Shown in pieces: positions 49,398 through 60,770 of a DNA stretch of 64,000 bases. Source of the DNA: Trichaptum fuscoviolaceum. Taxonomy: Eukaryota > Basidiomycota > Agaricomycetes > Hymenochaetales > Trichaptaceae. Location of the stretch: the NCBI GenBank assembly GCA_910574455.1, contig CAJSYZ010000001.1, forward strand, positions 3,455,424 through 3,519,423, written 5' to 3'. The position numbers were made by a program, and so were the translations under genes. The stretch's first letter is position 1. Each line of letters opens with the position of its first letter. The notes under the pieces were generated by a model. It was not told the DNA's origin. It was given only the letters and a program-made list of their open reading frames with translations, and made no database searches.

Positions 49398-50929
49398 TTA
49401 GAATTGGTTTCCAGAGGCAGTCTTGGAAATGTCAATCTTGGGACGGAAGAGTTGTTCAGATGACAAATCTGTAGTGAGATAACAGTCTATTTCCTCTGCC
49501 GGAGAGGAATGCGTATCGGAGATGGATGGGATTAGAGTATCTTTACCTTTCTCTAAGTCATCCCCCACCGATGGTGATGGTACCGGTGGGCTTAGCCGCC
49601 TCGAGTTGGCAGCCGAGGAATAATAGCTATATTGAAAAGGAATGAGCACGAGATATGTTGAGTGTATGCGATACGCATCCCGTACATGGACATGGGACTA
49701 GCAGGAAGGATTGTCGGGATGTCGAATGACTTGAAGACAATCTTCGACACTTCCCCGTCCGCTTTCTTCTTTCTCCCAAACACTTTACGTAGTGGTTGGA
49801 ATAGCTTTCCGTATCTTCGACGCGCCTCATCGGTCAAGCCGAAAAGTAGGAAGAACACAACGGCGAGAAACACATTTTGCCATTCCATCCACCGGATGGA
49901 GATGATGAGCGCCGCTCCGGATGCCTCGAGAACCTTTGCTCGAATCCTCGGTATCACATAAAAGTGTTTGTGTACCTTGGCCCATCCTGGCCAAAACAGG
50001 AGTTGTTGTTGGAAAGATGACAACAGTGCTCCTGCCACATTCAACGGCAGAACGATGATGGCGTCTGCACAACCGAGTATCATAACTCTCATATACTTCA
50101 TGCGGCCCATTCCTGCGCCACTGTCGAGAAACTCGTTAACTGCTTTCCGTTGGTGGTAGAATGTCCAGATTATCTTCGCTGAAAGAGTTTCAGCTTTATC
50201 AACCTCGTCCACTTCAGAGAGTTCATGAACGTACGGCAGTACAGTGTTATGGAAATGATTGGTAATAATACACCCCATAATGGAAGGACAAGAATCGTCA
50301 AACCAGTCTTGGAACTTGAGTTTGTACAACCTATATCTTCAAAGATCTGATACCGCGACGCTTGGATGACATAGTCTTTGAGTTCTCAGATCAGTTATAT
50401 GATAATCGAGTGCATGACGTTATCTTACACAGCCCCATCGATATCGCTGGAAGTCCAAGGCAAATAGCAAGATCAAAAAGAAGATTTCTGCGACTCTACG
50501 AATGAGTTAGAACATGATATAGAAGGTAAAAATGATGCCAGGGGTTTACCTCTCGCTGAATATCGGTGCGAAGGCGAGCGATCTGACATAGTCGCCGAGT
50601 AATCACAAGCGAACACGCAGGTATACCGACACTTGCAGCAATATCTATATGGGTAGCTAAAAGTTGAAGAACATTAGAGCTCATATCAAATCGATTCAAT
50701 TCCACATAAACTGCTCACTTATATCACACCAGATGGGAGCAATGTTTCTGATGTTGCCGTGCCAGATGATACTATTGATACCGCGAACAAGACACTCTAA
50801 AGCGACCCATATGGCATACATATGTACACCAGTATTCCACGCTGTGAGCGAAGAGCCATATATGCATAGTATGACGAGAAAAAGACCGAAGAAGTTGACT
50901 ATAGGAACAAGGGGATACGTAGGATCCAT
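49398..50929 (-). CDS. STE3-type pheromone receptor (GPCR), copy 1
   Basis: Minus-strand exons 50929-50719, 50656-50550, 50495-50429, 50375-50235, 50178-49686 and 49626-49398 give about 415 residues. STE3-type receptors are seven-helix plasma-membrane proteins that bind lipidated pheromones and signal through G proteins and a MAP kinase cascade. The start MDPTYPLVPIVNFFG, then NTGVHMYAIWV, the WCDI motif at the end of helix 2, ACSLVITRRL, a YYVIQASRYQIFEDIGC loop, LPLWGVLLPIIS and a large cytosolic tail match the family. Seven hydrophobic segments can be counted. I chose ATG 50929 because this start is shared with the paralogue at 53924. The last intron (gtacgg donor, 49627-49685) is the least certain; without it the protein ends at 49592. 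Confidence 0.87.
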
Positions 50930-50988
50930 TGCGAGGTGAAGTTGTTGGGATAGCGAGCTGCGTGAATGGACGTTATAAGTACCACCCA

Positions 50989-51712
50989 CTACGTTCTCCA
51001 TGCGTCTGTAAGCGGCTTAATTAGCAGCGCTCCTCCCTTCCGGACGTACAGAGTTATGCTTGCGAAGCGAAGCGGGAGGGAACGTATCCATGGACATCTG
51101 TTGTCGAGCTCAGCGTTAGCTATCATATTTTCAGGTCCTCCATAATGATTGAGGGCGCCCCCGGGATCCAAATCTAAAATTGCTGAGGCTGTCCTGCAAA
51201 CCGTGACGGTGCCTTCACCAGCAGCGTCCGATAAAGTTCGCTGTTGAAACCAATACGATCGGGAAACGGAGATAGCAGGAATAACTTTGGAAGGCATTTG
51301 TGTTTGTTTGCGTGTGAAAGATCGTTCAATCCTTATCTCTGGCGTGCCATTGCGAGTAACTGAAAGCCTTGCGACAATCGCTACAGCTGCAGCAACCAAG
51401 TCGACGGACGTGGCCAAAGGGAGTCCTGACCTGTGATCAGGCCGAGTTCCCGTGATCCGACTCAGGGTTTGCTTCCGCCTGCGAGTTATTGCAATCTGAA
51501 TGGTATCATATTACCTCTACAGTAGCGCTGAATCAAGCGTTATTTTCAGCGGTCTAACGTAGATATAAAGAAGTGTTAACACCTACCTGAACCCGATTCT
51601 GCAATAGTTGATCCTCTATTAGCTCTCGTCCATCTCGCTTATGTACCAGATAGTTGCTATGAGCCCATTTGTACAACCGTATCGCACCTTCGAATATGTC
51701 ACGGTACCACTT
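50989..51712 (-). CDS. Hypothetical spliced gene fragment between receptors
   Basis: Two minus-strand exons, 51712-51587 and 51495-50989, join in phase 0 through a gtaggt...attcag intron and keep a plausible frame of about 210 residues. The first reads as a charged, Trp/Tyr-containing segment (KWYRDIFEGAIRLYKWAHSN); the second is basic, then low in recognisable features. A further upstream piece, 51890-51783, contains a membrane-like GWWLIWASAGWTFIALGG, but I could not splice it cleanly to the rest and saw no start codon. No family recognised. It ends 59 bp before the start of the first receptor, so it may be a remnant or part of an unannotated 5' region. Confidence 0.3.
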
Positions 51713-52674
51713 CTCCAAGAATTAGCTCAGGGAGGCACTCCAGAATGTATTTACAATGTGTTTCTCCTGCTATTGGAGACTGCACGATGAAGAGCAATAT
51801 TGCGAGTCGGTACCGCCGAGCGCGATGAAGGTCCAGCCAGCGGAGGCCCAGATTAGCCACCAACCCCTTACAGAACGGATATCATTGCCTAGTTGATAGG
51901 AGAAAGTATTGGCTGCTGTATGTTATCTTGAATCTTCACGAACTGAAATCTTTCGTAAAGGCAAGCTTGAAGGGGGATATGGCTCGTTGTCAGGCTCACT
52001 GCTTAGTGCTTACTAACTACATCATACCTCACTGGCAGGACCATAGTACTAGTAAGTGGAAATTATTCCCACTCTCTCACGACTTCTTTTTTTTCGTAAA
52101 TCTTTGGGGAAAGATTCTGCACTCAGCCTTGGCCCTCAGAGCAGAAGGCTTTGATTTTCGAGGAGCCATTTGTTCAATAGAATAGCAGGTGACTTAGCAC
52201 CATGTAAACGCATAAAATAAAGTTGCAATAAATACTAAACTTTAGTTCAAGTTGGCGTCGATCATCCATCTGCAAACTCCGCTTGAACCTTATTTGGAAA
52301 TATTTGAAGTTATTGAACTTACTACGAAGTCTTGCATTGGTATGTAGCCATTTACTAGGGTATACAATATTCCTACAGTTGTTAGTGTACCTAATCTAAG
52401 ACATCTTTTTGTTCACAATAATAGGATTAGGGAGGTCTTATTTGACGGTAAGCGCCTCAAGAAGTGACTTCAAACGAGGAGATTATAGAGAACGTCAATA
52501 TTTGATATAGGGCTAGTTCTTTGTCTGGATACTCTGTGAGTCGTTCGCATCGTCTGATTTACCTTTCTCTACGTCCTCAGGATGGAATTGATTACCGGTC
52601 GCTCGAGCCGCTGATGATCTTTTGCTCTAGGTTAGCGAAGAATGCACAACATATTCATCTTAGATTAGTTACAC
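51713..52674. other. Region between the two receptor genes
   Basis: AT-rich in part. A frame at 51928-52185 ends in CSIE but lacks other pheromone-precursor traits. On the minus strand an ATG at 52173 opens a short basic peptide. No supportable gene; it probably carries receptor 2 3' sequence and relics. Confidence 0.3.
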
Positions 52675-53924
52675 TCACTGTGTCAGCTCTCCAGATGTTT
52701 CATCAAACCCTGGTCCAAATTCGACTACCGACAAATCATGTTCAACTGGTCGTTTGTAGCCAAAGAAGGCCATGAACGACCAGAAGAATCTCACATATCC
52801 ACGCCGGGCATCACCAGTCAGGCCAAAGAGGGCGAAAAAAAGAATAGACAGTCCAACATATACCCATTCTGACCATTCGATGGAGATCTTAGTCATTATC
52901 AAGCCTCTCCACACGTCGGATGAGATCTGAGGAATGATATCGAAGTCGGAGTGAACAACCGTCCAACCCGGCCAAAAGTCCAGCTTATTTTGGAAAGAAA
53001 CGATGATAAGTCCGGCTGTATTGAGTGGCAGTGTTATGATTGCGTCGGCACAACCCAAAATCATAATTCGAATGAAGTTGACTTGATTCATGGAGTCATT
53101 CGATGTGAACTCATTGATCTCTTTCCGTTGGCGATAGAACCTCCAAAGGATTCTTGCTAGATTTGATAATCAGTGGTGCTTGTAATCTTTTGAGAGGATG
53201 AGGCTTACGACAGTAGAACACAGCAGAAATCATGGGTAGCAGGACACTCCAAACGTTCACCAGCAGAAGCGATAGAATAGATGCTGCCTCAAGGTTCGTG
53301 CAACCATATTCCTCGAAGACTTGAAAACGAGCTATTTGCACCACATAATCTATTACATTTATGAGATCCACTCGATAAGCAAATTCCGCTTTTTTGAGAT
53401 TAAATAATTAAATAACCGAACTTACACAGTATCATAACTAGGAAAGGTATCCCAACACATATTGAAAGGTCCACTGCGATCTCGAGGCGTTTCTATTCCA
53501 GGATTGTCAAGTACGGCTTCATGGATTTAGGGACAGATATGCTTACGTTTCTCCCGCTTTCAAAGTTATGTTCCAGTTGCGAAATAAGAAAAAGTCTCCT
53601 GGTAATTACCAAAGAGCATGCGGATAGGCCTACAGAGGCAGCGACGTCGATTCGTGTTGCTGTCAATATTGTTAGTTGTGAGTAATGCTTTTGTAATTTG
53701 AAGTGCGACTTACTGATATCACACCAGACTGGCGCGACATTGGCAGACGTGTTGGACCATATTATGGAGTTTACTGCTCGTATGAAGCTTTGTATGGCCA
53801 CCCAAATCGCAAATAGATGGACACCTGTGTTCCAGGACCTTAGAGCTGACGTGAAGAAAGAGACGAGGATAAGGAGCAAGGCAATAAGATTTGCAACAGG
53901 CACGAGAGGGTATGTTGGATCCAT
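52675..53924 (-). CDS. STE3-type pheromone receptor (GPCR), copy 2
   Basis: Minus-strand exons 53924-53714, 53659-53547, 53492-53426, 53349-53209 and 53156-52675 give 337 residues. It shares the MDPTYPLVP start, NTGVHLFAIWV, VWCDI, ACSLVITRRL, YYVVQIARFQVFEEYGC, RRFYRQRK-type loop and ILGCADAI motif with the neighbouring receptor. Exons 1, 3 and 4 have identical lengths (211, 67 and 141 nt) in both, so they arose by tandem duplication. Seven hydrophobic segments are visible. The C-terminal tail is shorter; a gtgagt donor overlaps the stop at 52675, so one more short exon (for example beginning at a cag near 52620) is possible. Whether it is a mating-type receptor or a non-mating paralogue cannot be told. 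Confidence 0.85.
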
Positions 53925-56072
53925 AATGGAGGTAACGAGGTGCTGTTAAGAACGGTGAAGGATCGCTGTGAGATCGGGAGCCGATGTATTTGTACTACTG
54001 CGACTTCATGTTTGATGTCTAGCGAAATGCAGGAAGTCGGAGAGGTATCCATGGAGTCAGCCTTCGGCTCGAGCATTAGATTAAGTTTAGTCAAGCAAGG
54101 AGATGATCAGCCCTCATTTACAATGAGGGAAGAAACGACTGGACACGGAGGCAGAAGCAAACGTGCGATCCTCCGCATCGACTGAATGAAATGAGAATTC
54201 TACGTAACATTCTCTTAATATTCAGAATAGCGGCCGAAATCAGCGCCAGCACGAGTTCGTGCCGCGGTTGGAGAGGTCAGAATCAATTTCAACACAGTTC
54301 GCCATTGTTTGGGCTGAGATACACTGGCTCCAAGCGGATTTTCATCAAGTCGATGGTGCATTGCACCGGTGATTTAATTATTGTGCCTATTACTCGAAAG
54401 TCAGGCTGTTCATCTGATGTTGAATAAAACGAGCTGGACAATAGCCCGCAGTAGCCGACCGATAATTGTCATGGATCCCAGTACCTGCTACCAGCCGGAG
54501 AATAGAGTTTGCCAAAGCCGACACCGTTGCTCGGGGCTGTTGCTAAGCTAAATGACGCCATGAAGGCATCCACTGGGGATCACTGTTAGTGGCCTGAACA
54601 ATCCACAAGAGAACGTAGCGTAGCTCTTGCCCAATACAGCCATCACTCGACTTTCAACAATATCCGAAGTTGTCCGGAGGGATGAAAAAATGACCTCGCT
54701 CCAGGTTCAGGAGATTGCCAATGGTCACACAAATGAAGGAGCGAGAAAGTAAACATTTAAGTTAGATTAAGTACAATACGATGAAAATGTCCTCCAATTG
54801 GATATGCTCACCCACATCATTATATCTGCCGCTGGGCCAACATGAAGAACTCAAACATCCAGTACGGCCCGTCTTTATGCCACCCTACGCAATTCTAGTT
54901 ACGGAAGCCCCGATATAGTGGATCCGAACCAGGCAACAGGCCTGTAATGTAAAGTGAAGGGTCCTGGAAATGGGCGACAACTTTTCGACAGAAGCCAGTG
55001 ATGACGACCGCAGCCTGCGGAAAGTGGAACAATCGCCAGTAATGACTCGACAGATGGGAAGATGTCGCCGAATGTGTCGAAGCCGCAGAAAGACGAGGAT
55101 GAAATTAAACGCAAGCTCTGGAAAAAGTGTTAACGAAGTTGGCGTCGCATCAGAGCAGCAGTGATAATATTTCGTATTCGGTCAGAGCTTGCGGATTCAT
55201 GCATGATAATGCTTCATAAGCCGACAGCAAGTTACGAGCGCTGAGAAACAAAAGATATCATGAGCGCCAGATCCAGACCGTTCCGGGAACAAGGAGCAGA
55301 GCAAGGTTCTGGGCGAACCGACCCATGGTAGTGTTCCCAGCAACAGGTTCAGGTCTTTGCCATACAAGATCAGGACCGAGCTTATTGCTTATCGCACTTC
55401 AACGGTAGCTTGGGGCCGGCGACGACCTGTAGATCCACGGAAAAGTACCGCGGATCATGTAATTATGCCCTGTGATTAACATATGGGCTTCTGAACAACA
55501 GTTTAAAGGCCCTTCTTAGTGCCTGAGTCGTCCTCGGGCTATAATTGTCGATCAGGTCCAATTCTTTGTGTCATTGGATTTCTATAATGCCTTAATTAGC
55601 GGTGTTACGGTGACGAAGTGTTTTTCTGACCGACTTTGAGAGTATTCGTGGATATTCATGGTTAACTCTCAACTTTCAATAAGTACATTTAAGAGAGACT
55701 CAACACAGGTAACATATACTCACAAGCGTCTCTCCAGAGTCCAGACTAGTCGGACGTAAAATAGCCCGGGCTTCCGTAACCGATTGCCTCCGATAACAGA
55801 GTAAACCTCCGAGGGTGAATGTAATATTCAGTTCTGGGTACGATATCAAGAGGATGCTATTGGGGCTGGGCGTAACCAATCAAGATACCCCGTCTTGCAA
55901 TAGCATCGTCAGACTCCACTAGCCTACACGAGCGTGCTTGGTCACTAAGGCAATGGCCTCGCGATTGGTCGCGGGATTTGGAAGAAAAGGAGTTTGAAGC
56001 GCATTGGATTGAAGATAAGCTTCTTCATAGTTCTTGACACGCGAGCGATAAGGAGAATAGAAGTACAGTATA
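53925..56072. other. About 2.1 kb without a recognised gene
   Basis: Short frames only, such as 54005-54185 plus, 54191-54427 plus and 54970-55164 plus. None ends in a CaaX box and none resembles a known family. I checked both strands for cysteine codons three codons before a stop; hits lacked aliphatic residues or a start codon. The right part contains the 3' UTR of the WD40 gene. Confidence 0.35.
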
Positions 56073-57964
56073 TTACAGCTTTATGAACGAAGTATCGATA
56101 CCATGCGAAAGGTCCCATATACAGATTTTCTGAAAGTCGACTTTTAGAGGAAGCTTGGGAATGGAAGGACAATGTAAGTACATACCTGATCTTCCCCACA
56201 TGATACAATCTGAGAAAGAAAAGTAGAAGTAAGATAAGAAGGCAAACAGAGTTTAAGAACTTGTCTCACCTTCGTACAGTCGAAATCCACACAAAACACT
56301 CGACCTTCGTGTCTTCCGCTCAAATCAGCGACAAGATAGCCTGTTTCGCGGTCCCACACTTTTATCGACTGGTCGTAGCTTCCGCTAAGCACGAATTCTG
56401 ACCCCAGCGCGACACTACGGACAAGATCAGTGTGTGTCTCACTGGCCGCGACGCTCGCGCGTCTGTTCGCCGTAGTGTCCATGACTCCTAGTCCAATTGA
56501 CCCCACGCGCCCGGGTTCGAAGGCACCTCCACACGCCTTGCACACTGGGTTATCTGAGCCCAGTCCGCGCGTCGCTGGGTCATGAAATTCCGGTGCAGTG
56601 CTCCAACCACGGCCCGTGTTGATGTCGTACATACGAATATGCTTGTCCGACGATCCGGAGAGCACGAGCGGGGGTGCGCAGTCGAGTGCAGCTATACCCC
56701 GCGCATGGTGCGCTTCGAATGTCCGTAACAAATGCCCAGTCTCCGCATCCCACATGCGTATCGACTTGTCACCCGATGCAGAGACTATGGTCGAGCCTGA
56801 TAGTGCGACAGCATTGACAGCCGCTCGGTGGGTACCGAGGATTATACCAGGCCCAAGGTACAGCTGACCAGAAGACATATACTTGAACCGATACAAGCGA
56901 ACTGTGCGATCCTTAGAGCAAGAAACGAGGATCTTGGAGTCGAATCGAACGCAGAGAACGCTATCCGTATGTTCTGAGACAGATGCTACAAGTGAGCCAT
57001 CGCGAATGTTGCATACGCATACTTGACTATCACTTCCAGCGGTCGCCAAGTAATCGCCATTGACGCAGAGGCTTAGAATGCTACCCATATGTACGCCTTC
57101 AAATACGCGCTCTACATTTCCTGTAGTCAAGTTCCACTCGCGTACCGAGCGGTCCTTGCTTCCCGTGAAAAGGACTTGACGCCCATCCTCCGGGTAGGTA
57201 TATAACTGCAGGCAGTAGATGATGGAAGTGTGTGCGTTGGGTGTTCCTGGATTTTGAAGCGTCGAGAATCTGAAGGACCCATGAAGCATACGATTTGTAA
57301 GTAGAATGCGAGTTTGGTGAAGGTGTTTGTAGTCTGGCTTTGGTGGGTCTACGTAAGGAAAAACAGAGGGGGCGGAATGTCTATAATTGAATGGCCGAAA
57401 CTTGCTGCTTTTATTGCTTTTGCTACTGCCTGCTCGTGAGACAGGCTTCGGAGAAGGTCTTCTGCGTTTGGTGCTCGTCATACGATGGTGTTGATGCTGG
57501 TTAATACGAGGTGTCGACGGCAGGCCAAACACCGCATGGGTTTGGGACTGCTCGTAGACAACTGTCTGAGCAGAAACGCTGTTTCCATGCCCGTCGGAAT
57601 CAATCTCCTCGTCGTCCCCCATGCCCTCGTCATCAAAGTCCTCGTCGCCGAGTAAAGGGCTGGGAGAGTGTGGAATCGATGGCCACCGCCATTCCCAGCC
57701 CCGTTGCTCACAGAGAGACTTCCAGAGTGAGTTATCGTCCGCAAGCGTGCGCCAGCGCCGGCTTACAAGTGCACATTTGAGGAGTGCTTGCCACGGCAAG
57801 TTGGAGAAAATGAGCAGCGCAAGCTCAGAGGGGAGATTCTGTTATATCATTTCAATATGGAACGAAGTAAATGGCGAACAAGGATGCCAACGTACGCTAA
57901 CTATGTCCACCTGAACACTCGGAGCAATCCGCCTATGGATGCGAGCGATCTGAGCTCGAGGCAT
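56073..57964 (-). CDS. F-box/WD40-repeat protein
   Basis: Minus-strand exons 57964-57911, 57838-56270, 56209-56186 and 56129-56073 encode 567 residues. Near the N-terminus NLPSELALLIFSNLPWQALLKCALVSRRW is split over a few motifs of a standard F-box, followed by WKSLCEQRGWEW. An acidic and Ser/Lys/Arg-rich linker leads to at least seven WD-type blades (GSKDRSVREWNL, GSDSQVCVCNI, CSKDRTVRLYRF, ASGDKSIRMWDA, GSSDKHIRMYDI, GSYDQSIKVWDR, CGEDQ plus ICIWDL). F-box/WD40 proteins are substrate adaptors of SCF ubiquitin ligases. The last blade is rebuilt only with a 24-nt microexon. A Cys-x2-Cys pair (CKAC) sits in the loop between blades 5 and 6. The target is unknown. Confidence 0.85.
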
Positions 57965-58957
57965 ACTTGAAAGAAGCCTAAGTACGAGTTCTAATAAACA
58001 ACACATCCGTCGTCAACACCACCTCAACGCTCGCAGGAAACACGAATGTGGTGCTCACCTTCGCGATCCTGGAGGGGAAGCTGTTCAACTGCGATCGCAC
58101 AGTTGGACGGGGCCACCACCTCCTCATCGTCAATATATCCTTCGTCCGTAAGTCTCATTATGTTTGCGCTCGCAACGTTCGTAGGTTAGACTTTCACCGG
58201 TGAAGAGGTAAGAACGACCTGAAAGCTAATGTTGGTTTCTTTTCGGGTTCTAGTGATCTTCGCTGGCGGTTGAGCTGTTGTACTTGTCAATGCAAGAGGT
58301 GCTTTGGTCTTGGGGCGTAAAGTAGGTAGTGCCCTTTAGACTCAAGCTCAACAGCTAATGGCCACTGCCGCCGAGCCTTCATACGACTGATCCGACGTGT
58401 TATGGTCGCCATGCACACGGTGAGCCGGTGAGCACCCTGAATAGGACCAATGGGCAGTGAAGGGTGTTAGCCTATGGGGGACCGTCGGTAGGCAGCAAAT
58501 AACAACGCGACCAATGACCCACAGCCAATCACAAGTGTTTTTACCTTCCTCTCATACTATATATTTTATTTTATTTCGCCACGCCCACCATGAATTGCCT
58601 GCCACAAGCTGGTAGAAAAACAAGTACAAAAATGCCAAAAACATTGCTGTGTAAAAGAAGAATATTTCAGGAAAAACTTTAGAAAAGGGTATAGGCATCA
58701 TAAGAATAAAGTGTGAACACGTCCATAAAATGCAGCGACAGCGGATCCACGCTCGCAGCTTAGCTTACAGCCATCTCTACGTAAGTAAGATGCATAATAG
58801 AGCAGAATCCACTCCGTTAAATGGTTGAAAAGAAAAATGGGGATTCTCGCTTAAGTGTGCACAGACATAGAAAGTTCGTGAATGGGTATACAGGTCTGCA
58901 CCTGGAAGTTGATTTCGTTAGAACGATTCATGTATGAAAGCAAAGAGACAACTGACC
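57965..58957. other. Intergenic region with a possible coding remnant
   Basis: A plus-strand frame from about 58005 to 58150 reads like coding sequence (NTTSTLAGNTNVVLTFAI) and meets a gtaagt donor at 58149, but there is no start and no matching downstream exon, so it may be a gene relic. The rest is AT-rich and contains the 3' UTR of the SH3 protein gene. Confidence 0.3.
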
Positions 58958-60250
58958 TCAATAATGAGGTTGTTGAGAAGAAAGACTACTAATTCGCTTC
59001 ATGTTGCGCCAGTCACTACCATTCTCCTGTCCGTACCCGATCGACGATCCAGACTGGGCCACTGATAACCGCATTGGAGCGTAGTTGTTTCCGGTAGAGA
59101 CACTACGGTCAAGACATTCCAGCGGGACTACTCCTTGCTCTCCGCGAGCATTAGAGCAAAGCGCCCAGCCATCATCGAAAGCCTTGACCACTCTCACGGT
59201 CTCTCCAACATTGACCGAGAGCTCATCTGGTAGCGAGGGAATGTACACAACGCGGACCATCGCCATCTCGACAGAAGGCGACGCTGACCTCGTGGGAGCA
59301 GCCATGTTAGCCATGCTTGCACCTGGGGTCAAGTTGGACGGAGCCGGGGACAAAGCGCCATAGACATCGTCAACCGGGTTATTGTAGCTCATAGGCGGCG
59401 GGGTCACATAGTACGAGTTTTGCTGAGGTTGTGCTTGCATTTGCGGAGGAGCCAAATTTTGGTAACCATTGCCCACATTATTCATCGGGGCATTAACTGG
59501 CTGTCTAACAATCGATTCCGGACGAGGGGCTGCCCATACAGGTGTCCTTGGAGAAGGCAAACCTGTTCCAAAGCCGCTTGCCGACATAGGCGTAGACACC
59601 TTCTCAGGAAGAGGCGGAGGAAGATCCAGCGGGTCAACTTTGTCGGTGTACTCCGGGTACATACCGGCACCCCAAGTATTCCTCTTGCGCTTACGACGCT
59701 GAATGAACGTCTTGCGTATAGCAAAGATTAGGAGTGCCAATGCTGCCAGAACACAGGCCGCAACGATCCCACCGATGGCAGCACCACTCAATCCACCAGA
59801 TCGCTGGGTAGCCGAGGATGCTGCGTTCGATGCATCTGACGGAGTAGGGGCGATGGTCGTAGTGCTATGAAACGCCGAAGAAGTAGTCAAAGCGCGAGGG
59901 GCCGACGCAGTAGACGAGCTAGAAGTCGTCGACGTCGTTGTGGGGGTCAAGGACGTAGAGGTGGACGTCGTCTTCGGCAAAACGGAGGTCGAAGTCGAAG
60001 TTAAGGAAGTTGATACAGATGTCGAAGTCGTTGATGTTGTAACCTTTGCAGCTGCAGGCGTCGTCGCCACAGTCGGCTTAACCGGAGTCGCTGTCGTAGC
60101 TGCCTTCGCCGTCGTCGTCGGGTGTACCACCACGGTCTCCGTCACAATAGGCCTCCCTGGCGTCGTCGTTGTTGGCTCCACGGCCGCCGCCGCTCGAGCG
60201 TGGCGTGCCCGCTCAGCAAGCGAGCGCTTTACCATGTCAAATCCGTGCAT
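58958..60250 (-). CDS. Single-pass membrane protein with SH3 domain
   Basis: An intronless frame of 430 residues; an internal ATG at 60235 is an alternative start. The N-terminal 140 residues are almost entirely Thr, Ser, Pro, Ala and Val, a mucin-like stretch expected to be O-glycosylated. One membrane helix follows (AAIGGIVAACVLAALALLIF, about residues 152-171), then a basic stop-transfer RRKRKR, a Pro-rich cytosolic part with PPPLPEK, and an SH3 domain at about 328-380 (VVYIPSLPDELSVNVGETV, DDGWALC, GVVPLECL). This layout recalls fungal stress or cell-wall sensors, but no cleavable signal peptide is evident, so the membrane helix probably acts as the signal anchor. A sensor/scaffold role at the cell surface is inference. 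Confidence 0.78.
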   Translation of the reverse strand: MHGFDMVKRSLAERARHARAAAAVEPTTTTPGRPIVTETVVVHPTTTAKAATTATPVKPTVATTPAAAKVTTSTTSTSVSTSLTSTSTSVLPKTTSTSTSLTPTTTSTTSSSSTASAPRALTTSSAFHSTTTIAPTPSDASNAASSATQRSGGLSGAAIGGIVAACVLAALALLIFAIRKTFIQRRKRKRNTWGAGMYPEYTDKVDPLDLPPPLPEKVSTPMSASGFGTGLPSPRTPVWAAPRPESIVRQPVNAPMNNVGNGYQNLAPPQMQAQPQQNSYYVTPPPMSYNNPVDDVYGALSPAPSNLTPGASMANMAAPTRSASPSVEMAMVRVVYIPSLPDELSVNVGETVRVVKAFDDGWALCSNARGEQGVVPLECLDRSVSTGNNYAPMRLSVAQSGSSIGYGQENGSDWRNMKRISSLSSQQPHY

Positions 60251-60770
60251 TCTGTACTGATGATGCTACACGCGAAAAGTCGGTCTTGGTCGTTGGCTGT
60301 CGGTATGTGAGTAGATAATTCTTCGCAGAAAAGAGAAGATGCCGAGTAAATTTTCTTAACAGGCGAAGTTGGGGATCTCTTGGGTAAATAGAAAAGAGTG
60401 AATATGATTTTTCAAAAGAGTGGCTTGTCGACGCTGCAAGCGGTCGACGTCGGGGTGAGTGCTATGCACACAAGAGATGGCTGAGGTGGAGACGAAACAG
60501 AGAGGGTAGGAAAGTTGTGTGCTGGGCGTGTTGGGGGTGAGCTCGGGGCTGGTGCGGGTAGCCGACGTCAAAACCGGATATGTCCTATGGCCATCCGCCA
60601 GCCAATCACAGACTTCGGCTTCCTCTTATGGGATCTGCTAATATTCAATGTCGCATAGCAACCAGCCGACCGCGCGCACTTGCATAAGTATAGAACAATT
60701 ACAATAAAGTACATGATCAAGAGCATACGATACATAACATCTGTACGGATGCAATAACATATAAACGTGC
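60251..60770. other. Intergenic region
   Basis: Promoter of the SH3 protein gene and 3' UTR of the SNF2 gene. Nothing else seen. Confidence 0.4.

Noticed and set aside
51770..51890. Minus-strand frame ending in CSLQ, considered as a CaaX precursor
   Set aside because: It has no Met, and its Trp-rich membrane-like content fits an exon of a larger protein rather than a pheromone.
51928..52185. 85-residue frame ending in CSIE, considered as a pheromone precursor
   Set aside because: Glu is not an expected last residue of a CaaX box, and the frame lacks other precursor traits such as a short acidic pro-region. No flanking evidence supports it.
52215..52350. Frame ending in CIGM before a stop, considered as a CaaX end
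   Set aside because: No start codon occurs in the open stretch, and no splice site links it to an upstream exon.
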